This document shows, piece after piece, positions 45,475 through 53,397 of a stretch of 64,000 bases of DNA. Every line of letters starts with the position of its first letter. Position 1 is the stretch's first letter. This DNA is from Marinomonas aquiplantarum (GTDB taxonomy: Bacteria; Pseudomonadota; Gammaproteobacteria; Pseudomonadales; Marinomonadaceae), in contig NZ_QNRF01000008.1 of the NCBI RefSeq assembly GCF_003314975.1, positions 86,183-150,182 on the forward strand. The letters run 5' to 3'. The position numbers and the translations under genes are program-made. Under the pieces are notes generated by a model. The model did not search any database and was not told the origin of the DNA. It saw only the letters and a list, made by a program, of their open reading frames with translations.

Positions 45475-46713
45475 ATGATGCAGCCTTTAACGCTTCCTCC
45501 TCGATTGTTAATGGGCCCAGGTCCGATTAACTGTTATCCGCAAGTCTTGTCGGCCATGTCAACTCAATTGGTTGGTCAGTACGACCCAACGATGACCAGT
45601 TACATGAATGAAGTCATGGGGTTATATCGTCAGGTATTTAACACTCAAAACCAACAGACTTTCCTCATTGATGGGACGTCCCGAGCCGGTATCGAAGCGG
45701 CTTTGGTGTCTTGTCTTGAACCGGGCGACAAGGTGCTGATTCCTATTTTTGGTCGCTTTGGGCATTTACTGGCTGAAATCGCCGAACGCGCCGATGCTCA
45801 AGTTCATACTATTGAAGTGCCGTGGGGTCAGGTATTTGACCCTCAGCAAATTGAAGATGCGATTAAGCGTGTGCAACCTAAGGTATTGGCGATAGTACAA
45901 GGCGATACGTCAACGACCATGTTGCAGCCTTTGGAAGAGCTTGGGGCAATTTGTCGAGCTCACGATGTGTTGTTTTATACAGACGCAACGGCGTCCATCG
46001 CAGGTAACCCATTTGAAACCGATGCTTGGCAGGTGGATGCAGTATCAGTGGGCTTGCAAAAGTGTTTGGGCGGCCCCTCTGGTAGTGCGCCAATTTCCAT
46101 GAGTGAGCGTTTTGTTGATGTGGTGCGTAAGCGTCATCACGTAGAAGCGGGCATTCGGGATAGTCATCACCAAGATGCACAAGGCCTGCGTATTCGTTCT
46201 AATTATTTTGATCTGTCTATGATCATGGATTATTGGGGCGAAGAGCGTTTAAACCATCATACCGAAGCCGCGACTATGTTGTTCGGCTCTCGTCAGTGCG
46301 CCATTGAATTGCTTCGTGAAGGTCAGGATGCGGTATTGAAGCGTCATCAAGTGGCAGGCAATGCCATGTTGCAAGGTATACAGGCCATGGGCTTGAAGCC
46401 TTATGGTGATTTGAAACACAAAATGAGCAATGTCGTTGGTGTATACATTCCCGATAGTGTGGATGGTGAACAGGTTCGTCATGATTTGTTAAACCTTTTT
46501 AACATTGAAATCGGCACCAGCTTTGGTCCGTTGAAAGGTAAAGTCTGGCGCATTGGCACCATGGGCTATAACGCCCGTCAGGATGCGGTTTTGCATACCT
46601 TACAATCATTGGAAACCACATTGCGTCGCGCCGGTTTTGGTTTACCTGCTGGCACTGGTGTTGATGCGGCGATGGCAGTGTACGCTGCCGCCACGGAGAC
46701 GCATTATGATTGA
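45475..46713 (+). CDS. pucG: Class V aminotransferase, probable ureidoglycine-glyoxylate aminotransferase
   Basis: A 412-residue PLP enzyme. MGPGPINCYPQVLSAM is the AGT/PucG N-terminal motif and K196 (SVGLQKCLGGPSG) the Schiff-base lysine. Adjacent allantoate amidohydrolase strongly suggests (S)-ureidoglycine plus glyoxylate to oxalurate plus glycine (PucG/HpxJ). Alanine- or serine-glyoxylate aminotransferase are alternatives not excluded by sequence alone. Two ATGs (45475, 45478) are equal candidates. Its end overlaps the next gene by eight bases. Confidence 0.85.
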   Translation: MMQPLTLPPRLLMGPGPINCYPQVLSAMSTQLVGQYDPTMTSYMNEVMGLYRQVFNTQNQQTFLIDGTSRAGIEAALVSCLEPGDKVLIPIFGRFGHLLAEIAERADAQVHTIEVPWGQVFDPQQIEDAIKRVQPKVLAIVQGDTSTTMLQPLEELGAICRAHDVLFYTDATASIAGNPFETDAWQVDAVSVGLQKCLGGPSGSAPISMSERFVDVVRKRHHVEAGIRDSHHQDAQGLRIRSNYFDLSMIMDYWGEERLNHHTEAATMLFGSRQCAIELLREGQDAVLKRHQVAGNAMLQGIQAMGLKPYGDLKHKMSNVVGVYIPDSVDGEQVRHDLLNLFNIEIGTSFGPLKGKVWRIGTMGYNARQDAVLHTLQSLETTLRRAGFGLPAGTGVDAAMAVYAAATETHYD

Positions 46714-47938
46714 CTATGACAAGGTCGCCCAACAAGTGATGGCGCGTTGCGATGAACTCGGGCGAATCAGTCAATCAGACGAATGTTTAGACCGCCGCTA
46801 TCTTACTAAAGAGCATCAACAGGCGAATCAGTTAGTCGCTGAATGGATGACCCAAGCGGGAATGAGTACTTGGCAAGATGCAGCCGGCAATTTATGTGGT
46901 CGACTTGAATCGAAGCAGCCTAATGCGCCTAGTTACTTGTTAGGCAGCCACCTTGATACGGTACCCAACGGCGGAAAATACGATGGCATGTTGGGAGTGT
47001 TAGCGCCACTTTGTTTGATTCAGGCTTGGCAGCAAGCGGGCGTAGAGTTGCCTTTTCATCTGGATTTAGTGGGTTTTGGTGATGAAGAGGGTACGCGTTT
47101 CCGTTCTACCTTGTTGGGCAGTCGCGCGTTAACCGGTCAATGGCCTGAGAGCTGGGCTGAATTAACCGATCAAGATGGCATCAGCTTACGTCAAGCTATG
47201 CAAGAGTTTGGCTTGGCGTTTGATCAAGTGCATCAAGCTAAGATTGAGACTGAATCCTTATTAGGATATTTGGAACTGCACATCGAACAAGGCCCCGTGT
47301 TGGAAGACAAAAATCTGCCTGTTGGTGTGGTGACCGCTATTGCGGGGGCCAAACGCTATGCGCTAACGGTCACAGGTATGGCGGGTCATGCTGGCACCGT
47401 CCCTATGGGTTTGCGTCAAGATGCCCTATGCGCGGTCAGCGAAATGGTGTTGGCAGTGGAAAAGGTGGCCCAGCAGCATGGCATAGTGGCGACGGTGGGG
47501 CAAATTAACAATCGTCCTAACGGAGTCAATGTGATATCCGGCTCGACGCAGTTTTCCCTTGATATTCGCAGTGAATTTGATGATAAGCGTGATGCTGCTC
47601 TACAGCAGATCATGACAGAAATGGAAGCCATTGCGGCACGACGTAATGTGCAATTGAGTATGGAACAAACCCATGCGGCTGACGCGGTTCATTGTGATCC
47701 TAGATTGCAAAATGTTTTGTCTAATGCCATTCAAACAACGGGTTACGAGTCACTGGCGTTGCCTTCTGGGGCCGGTCATGATGCTATGGCCATTGCGGAT
47801 ATTTGCCCTGTCGCTATGTTGTTCATGCGTTGCGACAAAGGTATCAGTCATCATCCTGCAGAAGCCATTTTAGAAGAGGATGTGGCGGTGACACTTGCCG
47901 TATTAGATAAAGCCATCCAGCAATTACCCACTGAATAA
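46706..47938 (+). CDS. allC: Allantoate amidohydrolase (M20 family)
   Basis: A 410-residue di-metal hydrolase. Metal and catalytic motifs: LLGSHLDTVPNGGKYDG, GFGDEEGTRF and LELHIEQGPVLE, in the order and spacing of AllC/HpxK/UAH. It would convert allantoate to ureidoglycine, CO2 and ammonia, feeding the aminotransferase encoded just upstream. The long frame from 46553 is inside the aminotransferase; ATG 46706 is the start by overlap coupling. N-carbamoyl-L-amino acid hydrolase is a related alternative. Confidence 0.87.
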   Translation: MIDYDKVAQQVMARCDELGRISQSDECLDRRYLTKEHQQANQLVAEWMTQAGMSTWQDAAGNLCGRLESKQPNAPSYLLGSHLDTVPNGGKYDGMLGVLAPLCLIQAWQQAGVELPFHLDLVGFGDEEGTRFRSTLLGSRALTGQWPESWAELTDQDGISLRQAMQEFGLAFDQVHQAKIETESLLGYLELHIEQGPVLEDKNLPVGVVTAIAGAKRYALTVTGMAGHAGTVPMGLRQDALCAVSEMVLAVEKVAQQHGIVATVGQINNRPNGVNVISGSTQFSLDIRSEFDDKRDAALQQIMTEMEAIAARRNVQLSMEQTHAADAVHCDPRLQNVLSNAIQTTGYESLALPSGAGHDAMAIADICPVAMLFMRCDKGISHHPAEAILEEDVAVTLAVLDKAIQQLPTE

Positions 47939-47964
47939 GTGTTTCTTCTTAGATAGGAATTGTT

Positions 47965-48333
47965 ATGAAAATCACGAGAATATTTAATCAGCCAAATGGC
48001 AAAAGTGAATTTGCTGAATTGGACATTGCGTTAAAAGATGGCGGTCCAATAGGCTTCTTATCTGAGCGCTTTCCAGCGGGTGAGATTCTATTTCGAGAAA
48101 CGCCTAGTGATTATGATTTTAAATGGCATCCAGCGCCGCAACGACAATTGCTATTCATTCTAACGGGACGCTGCGAGTTTATGGTGTCGTCTGGAGAAAC
48201 GCGTCAATTTGGCGCTGGCGATGTGCTTTTGCTTGAGGATACGGAAGGTGAGGGGCATTGCAGTAAAGCGTTATTTAATGAAGTCCGACATTCCATCTTC
48301 GTGACATTACCTGACCATGTTGAGTTAGTGTAA
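47965..48333 (+). CDS. Small cupin protein
   Basis: A 122-residue single-cupin protein; FKWHPAPQRQLLFILTGRCEF is cupin motif 1 and GAGDVLLLEDTEGEGH motif 2, giving likely metal-binding histidines. It is the last gene of the ureide operon. It is half the size of the bicupin ureidoglycine aminohydrolase AllE, so that function is not supported; a role in the pathway is inferred from position only. Confidence 0.75.
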   Translation: MKITRIFNQPNGKSEFAELDIALKDGGPIGFLSERFPAGEILFRETPSDYDFKWHPAPQRQLLFILTGRCEFMVSSGETRQFGAGDVLLLEDTEGEGHCSKALFNEVRHSIFVTLPDHVELV

Positions 48334-48656
48334 GTGCTGCATTAACGGCCGGAATAGTAAGCTCATTATGGAACCTATCTATTCCGGTGTTTGGATTTTA
48401 ACGAAGGTTAAACCTGGCTTAGAATATAATTTTGCGTCCGTGTCAGCGCTTGTTCTACTTGCTTAATGTAAACAGAAAAGCGCTCCTCCAGATGAATTAA
48501 CTGATCGGTTTCAACGGTGTTATCTTTTTCCAATTGGTGGTGTGCTTATAAACTTTTATCTTTACTAAAAGAAGAGAGAAAGAGTAAGGCATACTTTTTT
48601 GCTTTCGGTGTTGATAGACAAGCTATGATTGGTATTTTTCAATCGCAAACGTTTAT
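48334..48656. other. Non-coding gap with a gene-fragment-like open stretch
   Basis: No convincing gene. On the minus strand, codons from about 48542 down to a TAA at 48410-48408 are open for ~45 residues (ending EQALTRTQNYILSQV), with no ATG and a TAA immediately upstream; it looks like the decayed C-terminus of an alpha-helical protein. The gap joins the ureide operon to the iron cassette and may be a junction of an insertion. Confidence 0.4.
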
Positions 48657-48675
48657 AATGATGATAACTATTATC
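48657..48675 (+). promoter_or_regulatory. Fur box upstream of the Fec-type binding-protein gene
   Basis: AATGATGATAACTATTATC matches 15 of 19 positions of the Fur consensus GATAATGATAATCATTATC. It lies 49 bases before the start of the iron-citrate-type importer and implies iron repression of the plus-strand half of the cassette. Confidence 0.8.
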
Positions 48676-48723
48676 GTATTTAATTGAGTGTTACGGCATT
48701 TAAATTAAGGGAAGTTACGCATC

Positions 48724-49668
48724 ATGCAGTTATATCGGATCAAGCCGTTTTTTGTCTCCATTTTTATCATCTCTTTATCACTCTTTCCTATCAAGCAACT
48801 CTCAGCGTCAGAAAGTGGTGCCGTTTCCCATGCTATGGGAACGACCCAAGTTCCTGTAGGTGCGAAACGAGTAGTGACTTTATTTCAAGGAGCGACAGAT
48901 TCAGCTATTGCTTTAGGCGTCACGCCGGTTGGCGTTGTTGAGTCATGGGCGCAGAAGCCGACTTATGTTTACTTACGAGAAGCATTAAAAGGGGTGCCTC
49001 ATGTTGGTTTGGAAACTCAGCCGAATCTTGAGGCAATTGTTGCGCTGAAGCCAGATTTGATCATTGGTACAAAATCTCGTCATGAAAAAATATACGGACA
49101 GCTGTCCAAAATTGCGCCGACTGTATTAGCGGAAAATGTCTATGATTTCAAAGCCTCATTAGCGCTAACGGCGCAAGCGCTTGGTAAAGAATCAGAAGGA
49201 AAGCACCTTTGGGAAGATTTTCAACAGCGAATTCAACAGTTTCGTGATTTGATTCAAAAAAATGTCGCCAATTGGCCATTAACAGCATCCGTGCTAAATG
49301 TCCGTGTTGATCATTTACGCTTGTATTTGCAGCAAAGCTTTTCTGGTGTCGTGCTAAAAGAAATTGGCTTTACCTTTCCACTGCCAAATAAGACAGGTTG
49401 GGGGGTAAAACTGAAAACAAAAGAAGCATTGCCGAGTGTAAATGCGGATGTGTTTTTTATTATTTTGCATTCTAACGATGAAGCGGTTCAGCAAAATTAT
49501 GACGCTTGGCGAGCACATCCACTTTGGAACATGTTAACAGCGCCCAGAAATAAGCAAGTGTATGAAGTGGATCGGGTGGCTTGGTTATTATCGGGTGGTA
49601 TTTTAGGGGCCAATCAGATTCTTGATCAGCTCTATCAAATCTATCAATTACCGCGGTCTGATCTATAG
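48724..49668 (+). CDS. Iron-chelate ABC transporter substrate-binding protein (FecB-like)
   Basis: A 314-residue periplasmic binding protein: N-terminal signal peptide (FPIKQLSASESG) and the FecB/FhuD-type VPVGAKRVVTLFQGATDSAIALGVTPVGVVE opening, then PNLEAIVALKPDLIIG. First gene of fecBCDE-like set, preceded by a Fur box; the stop overlaps the following permease. The siderophore is probably a ferric hydroxycarboxylate (dicitrate-like), by similarity to FecB only. Confidence 0.88.
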   Translation: MQLYRIKPFFVSIFIISLSLFPIKQLSASESGAVSHAMGTTQVPVGAKRVVTLFQGATDSAIALGVTPVGVVESWAQKPTYVYLREALKGVPHVGLETQPNLEAIVALKPDLIIGTKSRHEKIYGQLSKIAPTVLAENVYDFKASLALTAQALGKESEGKHLWEDFQQRIQQFRDLIQKNVANWPLTASVLNVRVDHLRLYLQQSFSGVVLKEIGFTFPLPNKTGWGVKLKTKEALPSVNADVFFIILHSNDEAVQQNYDAWRAHPLWNMLTAPRNKQVYEVDRVAWLLSGGILGANQILDQLYQIYQLPRSDL

Positions 49669-50681
49669 TGTTTTTAATGTATCGCTATCCCGTTGTGAAA
49701 CTGGGCATTCTGTTTTTATCTTTGTTGTGCTTAGTGTTTGCTTTTTTAAGCAGTATTGCTTTTGGACAATACATGATTTCTTTCAAGCAAGCTGGAATGG
49801 CGTTTATCAGTTTTGATCCTCAGTCGATCGATCATGTGATCATTCGTACTACGCGTTTGTCTCGAGCCGTAGTGGCTTGTCTCGTCGGTGCCGCGTTGGC
49901 TGTATCCGGTGTACTTATGCAGGCACTAACTCGTAACCCTTTAGCATCCCCTTCTATTTTTGGCGTAAACGCTGGCGCTGTTTTTACTATTGTGTTGTTT
50001 TCAACCTTCTTCTCAGTGACATCACTCAATACTTTTTTATGGTTGGCTTTTATCGGAGCAAGTGTGGCCGGTGCTTTGGTCTATGGCTTGGGGAGTTTGG
50101 GGAAAGATGGTTTATCCCCTGTCAGGATAGTGTTGTCTGGCGCGGCGATATCGGCATTGTTTATGGCTTTTACCCAAGGGGTTTTGGTCATCGGCCAAGA
50201 AGGTTTGGACAGTGTTTTATTTTGGGTAGCAGGCTCAGTATCAGGGCGTGATCTCGCTTTGGTTTTGCCACTCACTCCTCTTTTTGTTCTCGGAATGGTG
50301 TTTGCCATGATAGCTGCACCGCACATTAATATTCTACTGTCGGGAGATGATGTCGCAAAAGGCTTAGGGCAGAACACAGTGGTCATCAAAGTTGTGTTAA
50401 GTCTTTTGATTATTGGCTTGGCGGGAGGCTCTGTTGCACTAGGTGGAAGCATTGGTTTTATCGGCCTAATGGTGCCGCATATGGTGCGCTCGGCTGTGGG
50501 TTATGATCATAAGTGGCTGATACCACTCAGCGCTTTATGGGGGGCGACTCTTCTGTTGTTAGCTGATTTAGTTAGTCGTTTTATTATCATGCCGGAAGAA
50601 GTTCCTATTGGCGTCACGACCGCTGTATTAGGAGCGCCATTCTTTCTTTATTTGGCACGAAAAGGTGGTCGACGTGGATAA
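49668..50681 (+). CDS. Iron-chelate ABC transporter permease (FecC-like)
   Basis: A 337-residue FecCD permease: RTTRLSRAVVACLVGAALAVSG, MQALTRNPLASPSIFGVNAG and GGSIGFIGLMVPHMVR. GTG at 49668 overlaps the previous stop; ATG at 49677 is an alternative start. Forms the channel with the next gene product. Confidence 0.93.
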   Translation: MFLMYRYPVVKLGILFLSLLCLVFAFLSSIAFGQYMISFKQAGMAFISFDPQSIDHVIIRTTRLSRAVVACLVGAALAVSGVLMQALTRNPLASPSIFGVNAGAVFTIVLFSTFFSVTSLNTFLWLAFIGASVAGALVYGLGSLGKDGLSPVRIVLSGAAISALFMAFTQGVLVIGQEGLDSVLFWVAGSVSGRDLALVLPLTPLFVLGMVFAMIAAPHINILLSGDDVAKGLGQNTVVIKVVLSLLIIGLAGGSVALGGSIGFIGLMVPHMVRSAVGYDHKWLIPLSALWGATLLLLADLVSRFIIMPEEVPIGVTTAVLGAPFFLYLARKGGRRG

Positions 50682-51705
50682 GTTATTGCGTGTGCGCAAT
50701 CGTTTTATGTCGTTTTCCGTGCCATGGAAATCCATTTTTTCAATGAGTATGACATTGCTCGTCTTCTTATTGGTTTTAATGTTTTCTCTTAGTGTGGGAG
50801 AAGAGTTTATCCCTTTCACACAGGTGATTTTGGCCTTGTCTGGACACAGCGATAGCAAGATTCAGTTGGTTATAGAGATCCTTCGTTTGCCTAGGGTTTT
50901 GATGGCGGCAATGGTCGGGGCGGCATTAGCGTCGTCTGGTCTTGTGTTGCAATCTATGATCCGAAACCCTTTGGCCTCGCCTGACATTATTGGTATTACC
51001 GGTGGCGCATCTGCTGCTGCTGTGTGTTTTTTATCTTTTTTTGCTTCAGCGTTTGGCTTGGTTTGGTTGCCTTTCTTTGCAATTGTTGGGGCGTTGCTGG
51101 CGGCCTTGTTGATCTATGGTTTAGCCTGGAATAGTGGCGTAACACCAATGCGCTTAGTGTTGGTCGGAATTGGGGTGTCATCCGCAATGGGAGCGGTAAC
51201 AACGTTTGTAATTGCGGCCAGCCCTTTAGCAACAAGTATCACGGCCTATATCTGGCTAACCGGAAGTGTTTATGGCGCAAGTTGGGCTGATGTGAAAGCT
51301 TTGTTGCCTTGGTTGTGTGTTTCTTGGCCCTTGGCGTTTTATTTGGCCCGCCGGGTGAATACACAGGAATTAGGTGATCACATTGCAACTGGGTTGGGGA
51401 TTTCTGTGCAAAGATTGCGTGTGGTGGTGTTGTTTTTAAGTGTGCTCATGGCGGCACCAGCGATTGCGTATGCTGGTGCGGTGGGTTTTGTGGGGTTAAT
51501 TGCCCCCCATATTGCCCGCCGCTTGGTGATTCGCAGTTTTGCGTTTCTACTGCCAATGTCGGCTTTTGTAGGGGCCTGCCTTGTGATGTTGGCGGATTTA
51601 TGTGGCCGTTTATTGTTTCAGCCATTGGATGTTCCTGCCGGTGTGTTTGTGTCCGCTATCGGAGCCCCATTTTTTATCTATTTACTGTATCGACAACGTT
51701 TTTAG
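50674..51705 (+). CDS. Iron-chelate ABC transporter permease (FecD-like)
   Basis: A 343-residue FecCD permease with LRLPRVLMAAMVGAALASSG, QSMIRNPLASPDIIGITGGAS and GAVGFVGLIAPHIARRLV. GTG 50674 lies eight bases after AAAGG, better than the GTG at 50665; the gene overlaps its partner by eight bases. Confidence 0.92.
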   Translation: MDKLLRVRNRFMSFSVPWKSIFSMSMTLLVFLLVLMFSLSVGEEFIPFTQVILALSGHSDSKIQLVIEILRLPRVLMAAMVGAALASSGLVLQSMIRNPLASPDIIGITGGASAAAVCFLSFFASAFGLVWLPFFAIVGALLAALLIYGLAWNSGVTPMRLVLVGIGVSSAMGAVTTFVIAASPLATSITAYIWLTGSVYGASWADVKALLPWLCVSWPLAFYLARRVNTQELGDHIATGLGISVQRLRVVVLFLSVLMAAPAIAYAGAVGFVGLIAPHIARRLVIRSFAFLLPMSAFVGACLVMLADLCGRLLFQPLDVPAGVFVSAIGAPFFIYLLYRQRF

Positions 51706-51734
51706 GTCGGTTAGCTATCATGAGATTTTAAACC

Positions 51735-52580
51735 ATGAGTTTGTCTGAACGTTATTCATTAGCAAGTCATCCATTGCAAAGCGTGTCTTTGTCACTTGGC
51801 TATGACAAAAAAGCGGTAATTGATTCGTTGAGTTTAGCCATTGAGCCGAATCAGATTACAGCGTTAGTCGGTGGCAATGGCTGTGGAAAATCCACTTTAT
51901 TGAAATCCTTTGCTCGTTTGTTAAAACCGTCGTCAGGACAAGTGTTGTTAGAAGGCGCAGATATCCACTTGTTAAGCGGAAAAGACGTAGCACGTAAGTT
52001 GGCTATTTTGCCACAGGGACCAATTGCTCCCGAAGGCCTAACGGTTGAACAGCTGGTGCGCCAAGGTCGCTACCCTCATCAGAATTGGCTTCAAAGTTGG
52101 ACGAAAGAAGATGAAGATTTGGTAAAGAAAGCGTTGCAAGATACCAATATGACGGCGTTTGCTGCTCGTTCGATTGATGCTTTATCTGGCGGCCAGAGAC
52201 AACGTGCTTGGATTGCCATGGCGTTAGCGCAAAATACAGACATTTTATTGCTTGATGAACCGACAACCTATTTAGACTTAACCCATCAGATAGAAATCTT
52301 AGACCTTTTGTTTGAATTAAATCAAAGCCAACAAACGACCATCTTGATGGTGTTACACGATCTCAATCTTGCAGCTCGTTATGCTCATAAGATGATCGCC
52401 ATTAAAGATGGCGCGGTGTTTTGCCAAGGGGCGCCTGAAGCGATTCTAAATCATGACATGGTGAAAACCGTCTTTGATATGGAGTGTCATATCAGTGAAG
52501 ATCCACTGTTTGGAACACCAATGTGCATTCCCTATGGTAAAGGGCGTCAAGTCGGCACTAAGGAATCAAAGCGTGGCTGA
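51735..52580 (+). CDS. Iron-chelate ABC transporter ATP-binding protein (FecE-like)
   Basis: A 281-residue ATPase: Walker A GGNGCGKST, signature LSGGQRQRAWIAMALAQ, Walker B LLLDEPTTYLD. Completes the importer. Its 3' end overlaps the FhuF-like gene by eight bases, so the reductase is coupled to the importer. Confidence 0.94.
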   Translation: MSLSERYSLASHPLQSVSLSLGYDKKAVIDSLSLAIEPNQITALVGGNGCGKSTLLKSFARLLKPSSGQVLLEGADIHLLSGKDVARKLAILPQGPIAPEGLTVEQLVRQGRYPHQNWLQSWTKEDEDLVKKALQDTNMTAFAARSIDALSGGQRQRAWIAMALAQNTDILLLDEPTTYLDLTHQIEILDLLFELNQSQQTTILMVLHDLNLAARYAHKMIAIKDGAVFCQGAPEAILNHDMVKTVFDMECHISEDPLFGTPMCIPYGKGRQVGTKESKRG

Positions 52581-53361
52581 ATTTGATCACCGTCCTGTTC
52601 TGCTGCCTGAAGAGTGGCAAGCATTGTCTGTGTTTGGTCTAAAGCAAGACCTGCAAGACGAACGCTTATCAATTGACTCTATTAAGCTACTGGATGATGT
52701 ATTGTGTCAGGAAACCTTGCAAAAAATTATGCCAGAGCTGGGGGCGCCAAATTTAAAAGTAACCACGTCTCTGGTGATGAAGCGCATCGCGTTTTTGGCC
52801 CTAGCTCCGATTCTCTATGCAATGTCTCGTTTCAATAAAGGTCTGGATGGGACACTTAAAAATTGTGTGTTTGAATACCCACTAGAAAATAGAATGTGGG
52901 TATCTAAGATGCCACTAAAAAATTTGGCGGTCACGGTTCAGGATAAGGATCAAGCTGAAGGTCGAAAGACGTGGCGAAAAGACATATTGAGTCAGGTATT
53001 TGCCGGACACCTCACGCAACTCGTTGAACAGTTTCATCGTTTAACCAAAGTGCCGAAACGGATCCTTTGGGAAAATGTGGCTGTCCGAGTGTTTAGTATT
53101 TATGAGCAGCGTATTTTACCGAATATACCTGATGCTCAAATGGTCCAAGCTCAGGCGGACTTTTCTTATCTACTAGACCAGAAGTCGACTGAGGTGTTTG
53201 GGATGTCGGAAAACCCATTAACGGTGTTTTATCGAGAAAAGAAGCAAACAGCCTTATCCGATAAACCGATTCGAGTAAGACGTACTTGTTGTTATTACTA
53301 TTTGGCAACTGAGCCAGCGGTGTATTGTGGTTCTTGTCCTTTGCTTTTGAAAAAACGTTAA
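52573..53361 (+). CDS. FhuF-like siderophore-iron reductase
   Basis: A 262-residue protein with the C-terminal [2Fe-2S] motif CC-x10-C-x2-C (RTCCYYYLA...YCGSC), the FhuF signature; it would reduce and release iron from the imported chelate in the cytosol. The frame extends back to 52474 inside the ATPase gene; GTG at 52573 with AAGGA nine bases before it is the chosen start. Ends at a hairpin shared with the convergent receptor gene. Confidence 0.82.
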   Translation: MAEFDHRPVLLPEEWQALSVFGLKQDLQDERLSIDSIKLLDDVLCQETLQKIMPELGAPNLKVTTSLVMKRIAFLALAPILYAMSRFNKGLDGTLKNCVFEYPLENRMWVSKMPLKNLAVTVQDKDQAEGRKTWRKDILSQVFAGHLTQLVEQFHRLTKVPKRILWENVAVRVFSIYEQRILPNIPDAQMVQAQADFSYLLDQKSTEVFGMSENPLTVFYREKKQTALSDKPIRVRRTCCYYYLATEPAVYCGSCPLLLKKR

Positions 53362-53381
53362 GCCTCCTATCTGGAGGCTTA
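53359..53381 (-). terminator. Terminator between the reductase and receptor genes
   Basis: TAAGCCTCC (53359-53367) and GGAGGCTTA (53373-53381) form a perfect 9-bp stem around a 5-base loop. On the minus strand a T-run (GTTTTTTC) follows shortly, so it mainly ends the TonB-dependent receptor transcript. Confidence 0.75.
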
Positions 53382-53397
53382 AGCTTAGTGGTGTGGA

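Noticed and set aside
47965..48333. Ureidoglycine aminohydrolase (AllE) for the cupin gene
   Set aside because: AllE is a ~260-residue bicupin; this protein has one cupin domain of 122 residues.
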